Below, piece after piece: positions 16,908-25,997 of a DNA stretch of 64,000 nucleotides. Source of the DNA: Chitinophaga filiformis (lineage in GTDB: Bacteria; Bacteroidota; Bacteroidia; Chitinophagales; Chitinophagaceae); the NCBI RefSeq assembly GCF_023100805.1, contig NZ_CP095855.1, positions 5,373,001 to 5,437,000 of the forward strand, in the 5' to 3' direction. Under the pieces are notes generated by a model. The model was not told the origin of the DNA. It saw only the letters and a program-made list of their open reading frames with translations, and ran no database searches. The stretch's first letter is position 1; every line of letters starts with the position of its first letter. The translations under genes and the position numbers were made by a program.

Positions 16908-19900
16908 ATGCAAAGAAAATTGACCAAACCTCCCTTTACGCCCCTGCTATGCATTCTGTTTTCCGCATACAGCTTTCATCTGCAGGCGCAAAGCCAACCA
17001 ACAAAAGATTCAGGATATATAACTGGCAGGGTCGTCACTGATGAAAGCGTCCCTATTCCAGGTGCCACTATTCAGCTAGTAAACAGCAGGCATGTTACCA
17101 ATACAAATGAAAACGGTGTATTTCGCGTCCATCGCACAGATAAGGATTCCGCCATCCAGGTATCACATATCGGGTTTGTGACACAGGTAGTGCCCTTCAG
17201 CGGTGCTGGCAGCATTATTCTGAAAACATTGTCTAATGATATGAATGAAGTGGTTGTGGTGGGTTATGGTAAACAAAAGAAGATCTCCCTGACCGGCTCT
17301 ATTGCCAGTGTGGGCACCAAAGAACTGAAACAAAGCCCGGTTGCCAATTTAAGCAACGCCCTGGCCGGCCGTTTGCCGGGCCTCGTCACGCTGCAAAACA
17401 GTGGAGAACCAGGTTATGATGCATCCGCGCTCTGGATCAGGGGTATGGCTACATTCACCGGGAGCCAGACACCGCTGATCCTGGTAGATGGCGTAGAGCG
17501 TTCTTTCTCGGGCATTGACGCCAACGAGGTAGAAAGTATCTCCATATTAAAAGATGCCTCCTCTACCGCCGTATATGGGGTTCGTGGGGCAAATGGCGTA
17601 GTGCTGGTCACCACCAAACGGGGTATGAAGTCAAAGCCACAGATCAACTTTACCCTGCAGGGTGGTTTACAGGAACCTACCCGCCTGCCGGAGTACCTCG
17701 ACGCTTATGATGCATTGAAACTATACAGGGAGGCCCTGATCAATGATGGTCAGAACTATGCCATGTATACAGACGAATACCTGAATAAATTCAGGGACAG
17801 GTCACATCCGGCCTACAAGTATTTGTACCCTAACGTAAACTGGCTGCATGAACTGCTGAAACCAACAGCCCCTATGTATTCGGGTAACTTAAACGTATCG
17901 GGAGGTAATGATTTCGTGCGCTATTTCACGTCCATCTCCTACCTCAGGCAAAGTGGATTGTATAAATATGCCAACTTATCTGATTATAATATCCAGGCCC
18001 TTAATAACAAATACAACTTCCGCTCCAACATTGACCTGAACATCACAAAGAACCTGAGTATGGAGTTAAACCTGGGGCAGATCGTCTATGACAACAATTA
18101 CCCGAATGTAGGCGCATCAGCGCTGTTTGCAGATATGCAGGCAATTCCCCCCTACCTCTATCCGATGCAGAACCCGGATGGTACCGTTGCATATCAATCC
18201 GCCAAACCTTACAATCCATTTGGCCGCCTCACGCAGGGCGGGTATCAGCGCAATTTTGAAAACACCTTGCAGGCAACTACCGGATTCAAACTGAACCTTC
18301 CCTGGATCACCAGGGGCTTAAGCACAAGGGCAAGGTTATCATTCGACTCTTACAATTTCAGGAACATTACGCGGTCGAAATCTTATTATACCTACAAATG
18401 GTCCATAGCAGATGACCAGGCCACCGATCTGTCGACCGGCACCTATACAAAGGTGACCGATGGTTCCAACAACCTTAGCTATGATGTGTCGGCCAACAGT
18501 AACCGCCGTACACAGGTAGAGCTCTACCTTAACTATGACCGCACCTTTGGTAAACATGCCGTCACAGCCATGGTACTTTACCAGCAACAGACCTTTTTCG
18601 ATGCCGTCTCCTCCGGCAATGCCATCAATGGTCTTCCCTACAAGTATAATGGCCTGATCGGCAGGTTAACATATGCCTATAATTCCAAAATATTCGGTGA
18701 AGTCAATTTCGGATATAATGGTTCCGAAAACTTTCCTGCCGGCAAGCGCTATGATCTGTTTCCGGCCGTATCTGCGAGTTATGTTATTTCTGAAGAACCT
18801 TTCTTTAAAAATAATGTCTCCATTATCAACCTGCTGAAAGTACGAGCTTCTGCAGGTAGCGTCGGCAATGACAAAATAGGTGGCCAGCGCTTCCTTTACC
18901 AGAGCACCTGGGCACTGAACGGATCAGGTTACCAGTTTGGCCGCAATCATGATGGCTCCTCCTATGGTGGCGTAATTGAAGACAGGACCGGCAACATGGC
19001 GGTGACCTGGGAAAAAGCCAATAAATACAACGCGGGTATCGATCTGGAAATGTTTGGCAACGCACTATCCTTCTCCGGAGATGCATTCTACGAGTCAAGA
19101 AGTAATATCTTAGCCACGCCAGGCACCATTCCAAGTATGATCGGTATCGCGAATCTGCCCTACGTGAACCTGGGTAAGGTACAAAACAAAGGATTTGAGC
19201 TATCCATGGAATACCGCAAAAACTACCGGCGGGCCGGCTACTTCCTGAAGGCTAACTTCTCCTACAACGTGAACCGCATTATAGCAATGGACGAGCCCTC
19301 CTATTCCGGCCATACCTATCAGCGACACACCGGACGCGCTATAGACGATCAATACGGATATGTAGCCCTTGGCCTCTTCCAGTCGCAGGACGATATCAAC
19401 AAAAGTCCGGATCAATCCTCGTTCGGCGCCATTCAGCCAGGCGATCTGAAATATAAAGATATGAACAGCGATGGGGTGGTCAATTCCCTGGATCAGACCT
19501 ACCTGGGCAAACGCTCAGTACCTTACAAGATCGCCGGTATAGCGCTGGGTGCAAATTTTCATTCCTTCGATATCAGTATGCTCTTCCAGGGCGGATTTGG
19601 CGGGCATACCTGGTTCACCGGACCGCGTATGTGGCCATTCTCGGGTGATGCAGGTGTATTATCAGATATAAAAGACAACTACTGGACACCGGAACATACA
19701 AATGCTAAATACCCGCGCTTGTCTTACGCTGCAAATCAAAACAATGACCAGAACTCAAGCTGGTGGCTTTACAGTTCAAACTACCTGCGATTGAAGAACC
19801 TGGAGATCGGATATACGCTTCCAAATAACACCTCAAGACTGGTGGGTATCCGGAGTTTAAGGCTATTTGCCAATGGCCTGAACCTGGTTACATGGGATAA

Positions 19901-19991
19901 GATTAAAATATTCGATCCGGAAACACCAAACGATTCGGGTAACTATCCACAAATGCGTGTTTTCAACGCCGGCTTATCCGTGGGACTATAA
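16908..19991 (+). CDS. SusC/RagA-family TonB-dependent transporter (second pair)
   Basis: Outer-membrane TonB-dependent transporter of 1,027 residues from ATG 16908 (MQRKLTKPPFTPLLCILFSA, signal peptide to about residue 29). A TTG 40 codons earlier is in frame but would bury the signal. A carboxypeptidase-regulatory-like domain (GYITGRVVTDESVPIPGATI) comes first, then the TonB box and plug (NEVVVVGYGKQKKISLTGSI, LILVDGVERSF, VESISILKDASSTAVYGVRGANGVV), then the barrel. It lacks the STN domain of the 9.7-13.0 kb transporter, so it should not signal through a FecR protein, and none is nearby. The TAA stop overlaps an ATG in the SusD frame. Substrate unknown; no glycan enzyme is adjacent. Confidence 0.92.
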   Translation: MQRKLTKPPFTPLLCILFSAYSFHLQAQSQPTKDSGYITGRVVTDESVPIPGATIQLVNSRHVTNTNENGVFRVHRTDKDSAIQVSHIGFVTQVVPFSGAGSIILKTLSNDMNEVVVVGYGKQKKISLTGSIASVGTKELKQSPVANLSNALAGRLPGLVTLQNSGEPGYDASALWIRGMATFTGSQTPLILVDGVERSFSGIDANEVESISILKDASSTAVYGVRGANGVVLVTTKRGMKSKPQINFTLQGGLQEPTRLPEYLDAYDALKLYREALINDGQNYAMYTDEYLNKFRDRSHPAYKYLYPNVNWLHELLKPTAPMYSGNLNVSGGNDFVRYFTSISYLRQSGLYKYANLSDYNIQALNNKYNFRSNIDLNITKNLSMELNLGQIVYDNNYPNVGASALFADMQAIPPYLYPMQNPDGTVAYQSAKPYNPFGRLTQGGYQRNFENTLQATTGFKLNLPWITRGLSTRARLSFDSYNFRNITRSKSYYTYKWSIADDQATDLSTGTYTKVTDGSNNLSYDVSANSNRRTQVELYLNYDRTFGKHAVTAMVLYQQQTFFDAVSSGNAINGLPYKYNGLIGRLTYAYNSKIFGEVNFGYNGSENFPAGKRYDLFPAVSASYVISEEPFFKNNVSIINLLKVRASAGSVGNDKIGGQRFLYQSTWALNGSGYQFGRNHDGSSYGGVIEDRTGNMAVTWEKANKYNAGIDLEMFGNALSFSGDAFYESRSNILATPGTIPSMIGIANLPYVNLGKVQNKGFELSMEYRKNYRRAGYFLKANFSYNVNRIIAMDEPSYSGHTYQRHTGRAIDDQYGYVALGLFQSQDDINKSPDQSSFGAIQPGDLKYKDMNSDGVVNSLDQTYLGKRSVPYKIAGIALGANFHSFDISMLFQGGFGGHTWFTGPRMWPFSGDAGVLSDIKDNYWTPEHTNAKYPRLSYAANQNNDQNSSWWLYSSNYLRLKNLEIGYTLPNNTSRLVGIRSLRLFANGLNLVTWDKIKIFDPETPNDSGNYPQMRVFNAGLSVGL

Positions 19992-20020
19992 TGCGTGGGA
20001 TCACTTTAAATACTACTATC

Positions 20021-21907
20021 ATGAATATATTAAACGATATATACCGGTGCATTGCCATTACACTGACAACTGCCACCTTTTTCGCTACTACCTCCTGTAA
20101 AAAATTCCTTGATGTAGTTCCTTCCGAACTGGTCACCTCAGACCAGGTATGGGGCAATATCAATAACGCCAATGGCGTCCTGGCGAATTTATATACCAAG
20201 ATGCCCGGATGCCTGACCGACGGCTGGACGAATGAGATCTGCGCAGCAACGGATGAGTGCTTCCATCACTGGGGTGCAGGTTATTACCCGCTTTATTATA
20301 ATACCGGCGCCTGGAATGCCGCAAATAATCCTTACGACATATGGGCAGATGCCTACCAGAAGATCCGTCAATGTAACCTCTTCCTGGAGAATATTGACAA
20401 GGTGCCTGTACCGGAGAATCAACAGTCTTATTATGCCACTGTGCTTCCCCGGTATAAAGCAGAAGTAAGAGTGCTGCGCGCACTGTTCTACTTTGATATG
20501 TTCAAACGTTACGGTGCTGTACCAATACTTACCCGCTCTTATGCCGCATCAGAAGCGGGGGCGCTGCAAATCCCCAGATCACCGGCTGATACTGTCGCAA
20601 ATTTCATTGTGACGGAATGCGAAGCAGCCGCAGACATCCTGCCTTTGACATATCCGGATGGCGACTTAGGCCGAATCACTAAAGGAGGTGCACTCGCCCT
20701 GGCGGCCAGGACCCTGGCATATGCAGCCAGCCCCTTATTTAACGGCAACCCGCTGTATAAGGATATTAAAAACCAGGATGGTACACCCTTATTCAGTCAG
20801 GCTGCTGACAAGGAAAAATGGAAGCGGGCAGCTGATGAGGCGCTGAAGGTACTTAACCTCAACCAGTACAGCCTAAATACCGTTGCAGGCGATCCTATCA
20901 ACAGCTATGCGAAAGTGTTCAATACACGTAACTGGGATGAAATCATCCTGGCTAAGCAACAGGGTAACAGCAAGAATATAGAAATGGAATGTCTGCCCTA
21001 TGGAGGCTGGTTCGGTGGCTGGGGCAAGTACAGCATATTGCAGGAATTTGTGGATGCCTATGAGATGGATAACGGGTATCCTATACATTACCCATCATCA
21101 GGATATGATTCAGTAGGTACCTGGTCGGGCGATATTTTCGGGGCTGATGGCTATAGTGAAAATGTACATTTGGACAACATTTCAAAGATGTACAAAAATC
21201 GTGATCCGCGGTTTTATGCCACAGTCAGCTTCCAGGGTAGTAAATGGGCCACCAATCATACCCAGAATACGCCTGTATGGATGTCCTGGTGGGGCGCCAA
21301 TGGCGGTACATCACAAGGCTGGCCCAAATCTACAGGTACTTATCCGGTATCTGGTTATAATCCGCGGAAATGGATTGCGCCCGAAGTTGACATGCTGAAC
21401 TACTGGACATCCCCGGATGCAAAACGGAATGATCCGGTGATACGCCTTCCGGAGATGTACCTCATATATGCGGAAGCGCTCAACGAATATAACCAGGGCC
21501 CTACTTCCGACGCATTCAATGCCATTAATAAAGTACGTGCCAGGGTAAATATGCCTGCTTTGCCGATCATTCCGGAAGACAATACAATGGACGGCTTCCG
21601 TGCGCGTGTACAGAATGAAAATCGCGTTGAGTTCGCATTCGAGAGCCATCGTTTCTGGGACGTAAGGCGCTGGCTGATCGGTACAAGCGTCGATAACGGA
21701 CCGGTTCATGGTTTAAATGCCCGTCCAACCGGTCAGGAGCTGCAATCCTCAGGATACGATGTGAACAGTAAAGAAGCGGGATTATCAGTTTTCTACAAGC
21801 GCATCGTCATACAGACGCGCGTATTTCAGCCAAAGCATTATCTTTTCCCGATACCACAAACTGAAATCGAGGTAAATCATCAGCTGGTACAGAATTATGG
21901 TTGGTAA
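20021..21907 (+). CDS. SusD/RagB-family nutrient-binding lipoprotein (second pair)
   Basis: Lipoprotein of 628 residues from ATG 20021 (638 from the overlapping ATG at 19991, which adds ten residues before the signal). The lipobox is ATTSCKK. SusD features are KFLDVVPSELVTSDQVW, AEVRVLRALFYFDMFKRYGAVPIL (helical core), IRLPEMYLIYAEALNEYN, then RVEFAFESHRFWDVRRW and HYLFPIPQTEIEVN near the C-terminus. It is longer than most SusD proteins (about 500-550), with extra loops around residues 300-430 rich in Trp and Gly, which may shape a distinct binding site. It pairs with the SusC gene directly upstream and is followed by a terminator. Confidence 0.92.
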   Translation: MNILNDIYRCIAITLTTATFFATTSCKKFLDVVPSELVTSDQVWGNINNANGVLANLYTKMPGCLTDGWTNEICAATDECFHHWGAGYYPLYYNTGAWNAANNPYDIWADAYQKIRQCNLFLENIDKVPVPENQQSYYATVLPRYKAEVRVLRALFYFDMFKRYGAVPILTRSYAASEAGALQIPRSPADTVANFIVTECEAAADILPLTYPDGDLGRITKGGALALAARTLAYAASPLFNGNPLYKDIKNQDGTPLFSQAADKEKWKRAADEALKVLNLNQYSLNTVAGDPINSYAKVFNTRNWDEIILAKQQGNSKNIEMECLPYGGWFGGWGKYSILQEFVDAYEMDNGYPIHYPSSGYDSVGTWSGDIFGADGYSENVHLDNISKMYKNRDPRFYATVSFQGSKWATNHTQNTPVWMSWWGANGGTSQGWPKSTGTYPVSGYNPRKWIAPEVDMLNYWTSPDAKRNDPVIRLPEMYLIYAEALNEYNQGPTSDAFNAINKVRARVNMPALPIIPEDNTMDGFRARVQNENRVEFAFESHRFWDVRRWLIGTSVDNGPVHGLNARPTGQELQSSGYDVNSKEAGLSVFYKRIVIQTRVFQPKHYLFPIPQTEIEVNHQLVQNYGW

Positions 21908-21924
21908 GATTGTCTGCTAAAGTC

Positions 21925-21956
21925 AATGACCAGTGCGTTGATATGCACTGGTCATT
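21925..21956 (+). terminator. Terminator after the second SusC/SusD pair
   Basis: AATGACCAGTGC and GCACTGGTCATT are perfect complements with an 8-base loop, 18 bases past the SusD stop. The T tract is weak (ATTATTATG), so termination may be partial. Confidence 0.7.
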
Positions 21957-21989
21957 ATTATGTTCTGACGTATTTTGATGTTGAATATT

Positions 21990-22127
21990 ATGGAAGGAAA
22001 GAAACAAGACGATCACCAGCCGGTTCCAGGCGGAGAAACCGGCTATATTCCAACAGGTATAAAACCTTCGCTCCTGGATTACCAGACCTTGTATATTTCT
22101 CTCGAACCGGTTAAATACAGTTCGTGA
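21990..22127 (+). CDS. Possible small hydrophilic protein (45 aa), unrecognised
   Basis: An ATG-started frame of 45 codons lies just beyond the SusD terminator. It begins MEGKKQDDHQPVPGGETGYI and continues PTGIKPSLLDYQTLYISLEP. Composition is charged, then Gly/Pro-rich, without signal or membrane segment, which looks more like protein than random frame. Its last 49 bases overlap the end of the convergent NIPSNAP-like gene. Too short to call firmly. Confidence 0.3.
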   Translation: MEGKKQDDHQPVPGGETGYIPTGIKPSLLDYQTLYISLEPVKYSS

Positions 22128-22372
22128 TAACCTTCCATTTTTTCTTTCATTTTCTGCATCTTCTCTTCGTTTTTGACTAACTCCTCCCAACTCTTATCAT
22201 AAGCCGTAAGGTTATCATATTTGCTGACCATAATGACCCTGTTAAACTGACCGGTCATATCTGTCAGTATATTGACCACTTCCGGTTCTTCACCCATGAC
22301 CTCTTTGAACAGTTTAGCCAGCTTGGAGGCATTGCCAGGTTTGCAGACGAAGATGTCGTGTACTAAGATCAT
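22079..22372 (-). CDS. NIPSNAP-like dimeric alpha/beta-barrel protein
   Basis: The 97-residue product (MILVHDIFVCKPGNASKLAK start) has the beta-alpha-beta-beta-alpha-beta pattern of the ferredoxin-like dimeric alpha/beta-barrel fold: a long helix after strand one, RVIMVSKYDNLTAYDKSWEELVK, a charged helix of Glu and Lys, then a last strand HELYLTGSREIYKVW. NIPSNAP and related stand-alone proteins of this fold have few known activities; no haem- or metal-binding motif is seen. The 20 residues preceding this ATG in the open frame are unlike the family and are omitted. It is a single gene. Confidence 0.6.
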   Translation of the reverse strand: MILVHDIFVCKPGNASKLAKLFKEVMGEEPEVVNILTDMTGQFNRVIMVSKYDNLTAYDKSWEELVKNEEKMQKMKEKMEGYHELYLTGSREIYKVW

Positions 22373-22522
22373 AGTCGATATTTTACTAAAAGTTAAGTCC
22401 TTTTTATCAGACTGCCATATGTATACAAACAAGCATCTCAGTCGCTACAAAGGGTATTAAAAATTATTGCAATTGGGGAAACACGGCAATCACAATCCTT
22501 GTTGCTGTGACCGTAAATACCT

Positions 22523-22906
22523 TTACTTTTTCCTAAAAATAAAAGCCAAAACAAAAATAAGGATAATAGAAAGTATCGTATAAACAATAAGATATATTCC
22601 CCCTCTCTTTACCTTACCTTCATCATACTTTGCCATCCTCAAATCTTGGGGCTTCACCAGGTATGCAACAATCAGAAAAAGCGGTAGCAGAAAAAATCCC
22701 ATCTTCAAATATTTGGTTGTTCGATCATCATCTTTGTTTAGAGGTAGTACCTCATCCACTTTATCCAGCAGTATCAGTATTTGAAAAACATGCATATAGA
22801 TCAAAAATACGACAGCGCATAATGCGCTAAAATAAGGCGTGCGATCAGACGTACCTTTAGAATAATATCTATAAAATAAAAACATCGTAAACTTCAGGAG
22901 TCTCAT
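22523..22906 (-). CDS. Small membrane protein, unrecognised
   Basis: The 127-residue product has three or four hydrophobic segments (about 27-48, 67-84, 103-124) separated by short charged loops (DKVDEVLPLNKDDDRTTKY and KPQDLRMAKYDEGKVKRGG) and a basic C-terminus FRKK. There is no signal peptide, binding motif or recognised domain. It is isolated, with 300-400 bases on the upstream side before the AraC gene. Confidence 0.6.
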   Translation of the reverse strand: MRLLKFTMFLFYRYYSKGTSDRTPYFSALCAVVFLIYMHVFQILILLDKVDEVLPLNKDDDRTTKYLKMGFFLLPLFLIVAYLVKPQDLRMAKYDEGKVKRGGIYLIVYTILSIILIFVLAFIFRKK

Positions 22907-23273
22907 ACATTCTTCTGGTTGTGTATATTAACGATTATCATCTTAATACTACTCTCCAAAATCAATCTTATGGCTGGCAATTACGGAAATATTGCCAAGG
23001 CCTCATTAAGTAAACGTCTGAGCCCCGGCAAAACACGCCCATTCCCGGAGATGTAAACAATAAATGGGGATGTAAAGCAAAATATGAATTTCCACACGCT
23101 ATTCTGTTAATACCCCGTTAATAGTCAGAACAAAGTGGCTTTCATCAAGCCCGTTTAGTTTCCTAAATTTCCTGCTCCCTCATAAGGGCAGCAGACCAGG
23201 CAAGTTCACTCATCCAGCGAACATTTATTCCATATGACATATCTTTGCAGGTAACACTGACAATTGATAAGCA
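22907..23273. other. Divergent intergenic region before the AraC gene
   Basis: 367 bases between a minus-strand membrane protein and the plus-strand AraC regulator. It has no ORF. The one clear element is a -7 box at 23240-23247. Confidence 0.5.
23240..23247 (+). promoter_or_regulatory. Candidate -7 promoter element (TATCTTTG) of the AraC gene
   Basis: TATCTTTG is an exact match to the Bacteroidota -7 consensus TAnnTTTG, 27 bases upstream of the ATG at 23274. No convincing TTTG -33 box is at the usual distance. Confidence 0.5.
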
Positions 23274-24152
23274 ATGCAACAAACCAAAGGATTACTGAGT
23301 AAGTTTAAGCATCACAATAAATTACCGCTTACCCTGAACGAAAACTGTAAAGTTGCCGTTCCTGAAGATATCTTGCAGATCTTCCTTCAGCCACATAAGC
23401 TGGGCTTTTATTACTTTGTTTTTATGGATGAGGGTAGGGCCACTTATCATGCGGATTTACAGGATATCACCCTTTCCGACAGCCAGATGATCTGTGGCTT
23501 TCCCAACCAGGTCTTCTATAATTCTCCGAAAGATAAAAACAACCGGTACAACAACTTCGGATTTGATGAATCCCTTTTAACGCTTTTGCCGCAGTCCTAC
23601 CCTTTTTTGCTCAATCCGTTAAATGCTAACCTTGTCAATTTTGACCCCGCTTCGAAACAAAGAGTAAAAACTATCTTTAGCATTCTATTCCAGGAGATTC
23701 ATTCACCTGACAAACAAAAAAACATAGAAGTCATCTTAGCCTATCTAAATATCCTCTTATTCGAGTTTAACAAGGCTTACTTCCGGGATGCTGATAAGGA
23801 AATTGTTTCCAACTCAAGATTATCAAAATATATAGAATTTAAACTCGCTGTGGAGGCGCACCTGACAGAGCAACATGATGTATATACCATCGCTGAAAAG
23901 TTGTCGCTGACCACCAGCAGACTGTATGATATTGTAAAGGAATTCTCTGGTGTTTCGCCCAAAGAATGGATCACAAACCGGTTGATACAGGAAGCCCAAC
24001 GGAAACTGCAATACTCAGATCTTTCGGTAAAAGAACTGGCTTATGAACTGGGCTTTAATGATCCTGGTTATTTCTCCCGGCTTTTCAAAAAAAGCACGGG
24101 AAAGAGCGTCAGTACTTTCCTGACAGATCTACGTGATTTGTCCCATAAATAG
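23274..24152 (+). CDS. AraC-family transcriptional regulator
   Basis: The 292-residue protein has an N-terminal cupin-like sensing region (about 1-180) and a C-terminal double helix-turn-helix (about 190-285). The first helix pair is YTIAEKLSLTTSRLYDIVKEFSG; the second carries the diagnostic VKELAYELGFNDPGYFSRLFKKSTGKS. It probably controls the short-chain dehydrogenase gene that starts 60 bases later on the same strand, and perhaps itself. The inducer is unknown. Confidence 0.9.
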   Translation: MQQTKGLLSKFKHHNKLPLTLNENCKVAVPEDILQIFLQPHKLGFYYFVFMDEGRATYHADLQDITLSDSQMICGFPNQVFYNSPKDKNNRYNNFGFDESLLTLLPQSYPFLLNPLNANLVNFDPASKQRVKTIFSILFQEIHSPDKQKNIEVILAYLNILLFEFNKAYFRDADKEIVSNSRLSKYIEFKLAVEAHLTEQHDVYTIAEKLSLTTSRLYDIVKEFSGVSPKEWITNRLIQEAQRKLQYSDLSVKELAYELGFNDPGYFSRLFKKSTGKSVSTFLTDLRDLSHK

Positions 24153-24212
24153 AAAGATTTGTCCCTGTCATCCATTTTTCCGCTTACTAGTTTTGCTTCA
24201 AATGATAAAAAA

Positions 24213-24950
24213 ATGAAGTCAGCACTAGTAACCGGAGCCAATAAAGGCATTGGATTTGAAGTAGCGAAACAACTCGCTCAAAATGGATACTTCGTTTACC
24301 TGGGTAGCCGTAATATGGAGAACGGTTTATCAGCAGCGCAGCATCTTAGATCTCAGGGTCTGGAAAATATCACGGCCTTACAACTGGATGTCACTCAGCA
24401 GGCATCTGTCGATGCAGCCCTTAAAACGATAAGTGAAAAAACTGCTATGCTGGATGTATTGGTGAACAACGCCGGCATTTCAGGCGCTTTTCAGCAATCT
24501 GCGCTCGATTCTACCGTCGATCAGTTCAAAGAAGTGTATGAGACTAACCTCTACGGTGTGATCCGTGTTACGCAGGCATTTATTGGTTTGCTAAAAAAAT
24601 CTCCCGAACCACGTATTGTGAATGTGAGTACCAGTATGGCTTCCCTGGCATTGGCCGCAGACCTGGCTAATAGCAACTATCCAACCAGGTATGTGATGTA
24701 CCAGTCGTCTAAAACAGCCCTGAATATGTACACAATTAACCTCGCATACGAACTCAGGGATACCCTTTTTAAGGTAAATGCAGTTTGTCCCGGATGGACT
24801 CAAACCGATTTTACCAACCATCAGGGAACAAGTACCCCCGAGCAGGCTGGAGCACGAATTGTTAAATACGCTATGATTGGTCAGGACGGGCCGACAGGGA
24901 AGTTCTTTAGTGAAGAGTACTTTCCGGCGCCTCAAACATGCCCCTGGTAG
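24213..24950 (+). CDS. Short-chain dehydrogenase/reductase (SDR)
   Basis: The 245-residue protein is a classical SDR. The cofactor motif TGANKGIG is at residues 6-13, NNAG follows near 87-90, and the catalytic set includes Ser in VNVSTSMAS and the Tyr-x-x-x-Lys pair in YQSSK. GSRN after strand two suggests NADPH. Close relatives act on carbonyls of small molecules, some in plant-like menthone/carbonyl reductase groups; the substrate cannot be read here. The ATG at 24213 is chosen because the dinucleotide-binding strand starts right after it; an upstream TTG (24159) would add 18 unrelated residues. It follows an AraC regulator. Confidence 0.9.
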   Translation: MKSALVTGANKGIGFEVAKQLAQNGYFVYLGSRNMENGLSAAQHLRSQGLENITALQLDVTQQASVDAALKTISEKTAMLDVLVNNAGISGAFQQSALDSTVDQFKEVYETNLYGVIRVTQAFIGLLKKSPEPRIVNVSTSMASLALAADLANSNYPTRYVMYQSSKTALNMYTINLAYELRDTLFKVNAVCPGWTQTDFTNHQGTSTPEQAGARIVKYAMIGQDGPTGKFFSEEYFPAPQTCPW

Positions 24951-25020
24951 AAAAAAGGGGGCCAGGCATAAGTTCATTAACCGACCAGGAACCTTCCCTG
25001 GAAATATGACAGAGACAGAA

Positions 25021-25056
25021 GGAACCGTCTCCCCGTCGTCGAGACGGTTCCTTTTT
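25021..25056 (+). terminator. Terminator after the SDR gene
   Basis: GGAACCGTCTC and GAGACGGTTCC form an 11-bp stem with a 9-base loop followed by TTTTTT. A textbook intrinsic terminator about 70 bases past the stop codon. Confidence 0.9.
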
Positions 25057-25091
25057 TGTCGCCAGGCTGCGTCTTTCCGTTAACTGACCTT

Positions 25092-25820
25092 TTAGCCAAG
25101 CCTGATATCGCTAATATCTATCGAGATAAACATTGGCTCAGGTAACTTGGGAGTATTGTCTTCCAATCTTGCGTATACTTGTCTTTTAGTGGCAAATTTG
25201 ACACCCTGCACTTCAGTATAATCCGACAGATAATGAACGGATGCAGCATTGCTAAGAATTTCAACATTGTAGTCGTGCCGCTTTATCAATCCTTCCCTGT
25301 CAATATAGAAAGTTTGCACCTGGTTGTGAGTCGCCACGTTTTCAGGAAAGGTCACCTGCAAACGTCTGTATACTTCATTATTCTCCTCCCATGGCTCCAG
25401 CTCCACAAAGCTGTAGCCTGGATCCAGAAAGCAAAACGGAACATTCAGATAAGTCCACATCGCGTAACCGCTAAAATAAGTCAACTGCAGCTTCGACCAG
25501 GGAGTGTATGTTTGATACCCCTCAAAAGTGGCCCTGGGATGCAATAATTCATCTATTACCTTTCCTTCGTCGTTGATGATAGCCACCTTGTCGGGCTCAA
25601 ATGAATTATGCCAGTCCTTCTGAACAAAAGGATAAAAGGATACATACTGCCTTCGTGTGCTTGTAATGACGTTTATGTCGTCCATTATGCCTGGGACCTG
25701 CTTCATAGCCCAGGTTACACCTCCTATCTTTAATCTGGCAGATACGTGTTCAAATTTCCTCCAATTCCCGGCCCCGCCGTATGCTTCTATCACCAATCTC
25801 AATAAATCATTCATTTCCAT
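25092..25820 (-). CDS. Conserved protein of unknown function, divergent from HxlR
   Basis: The 242-residue product has no signal peptide or membrane segment. After an N-terminal helix (MNDLLRLVIEAYGGAGNWRK) it is beta-rich with many aromatic residues and alternating strands, e.g. YFSGYAMWTYLNVPFCFLDP, VQTFYIDREGLIKRHDYNVE and YTEVQGVKFATKRQVYARLE. The pattern recalls the LolA/LppX half-barrel lipid-carrier fold, with a strand-turn YIDREGLIKRHDY like that of lipoprotein-sorting proteins, but it lacks export signals, so the resemblance is weak. It is transcribed divergently from an HxlR regulator across a 177-base region full of repeats, a typical regulator/target arrangement. Confidence 0.65.
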   Translation of the reverse strand: MEMNDLLRLVIEAYGGAGNWRKFEHVSARLKIGGVTWAMKQVPGIMDDINVITSTRRQYVSFYPFVQKDWHNSFEPDKVAIINDEGKVIDELLHPRATFEGYQTYTPWSKLQLTYFSGYAMWTYLNVPFCFLDPGYSFVELEPWEENNEVYRRLQVTFPENVATHNQVQTFYIDREGLIKRHDYNVEILSNAASVHYLSDYTEVQGVKFATKRQVYARLEDNTPKLPEPMFISIDISDIRLG

Positions 25821-25860
25821 TATTTTAAAAGATCATAAATTACAAAATACCTTTAATTTA

Positions 25861-25911
25861 CTTGCAAATAACAAGTGCAAATATATGCACTTTCACTTGT
25901 ATTTTGCAAGT
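25861..25911. promoter_or_regulatory. Imperfect inverted repeat, candidate HxlR operator
   Basis: The region has CTTGCAAATAACAAGTGCA on the left and, on the right, the complement of CTTGCAAAATACAAGTG followed by TGCA-type half-sites, around the palindrome TGCAAATATATGCA. It lies between a divergent conserved gene and an HxlR regulator. A further TTGCAAGT stands at 25969-25976. Confidence 0.5.
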
Positions 25912-25949
25912 ACAAAAGCAAAAAATGATTAAAAAAGTATAATAATACT

Positions 25950-25957
25950 TACCTTTG
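25950..25957 (+). promoter_or_regulatory. Candidate -7 element (TACCTTTG) of the HxlR gene
   Basis: An exact TAnnTTTG match 41 bases before the ATG at 25998. TTGCAAGT at 25969-25976, just downstream, repeats the half-site seen in the operator at 25861-25911, so a bound regulator would block transcription start. Confidence 0.5.
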
Positions 25958-25997
25958 CACTTTCGAATTGCAAGTAAAACCTGCGTTTAGGATCAAC

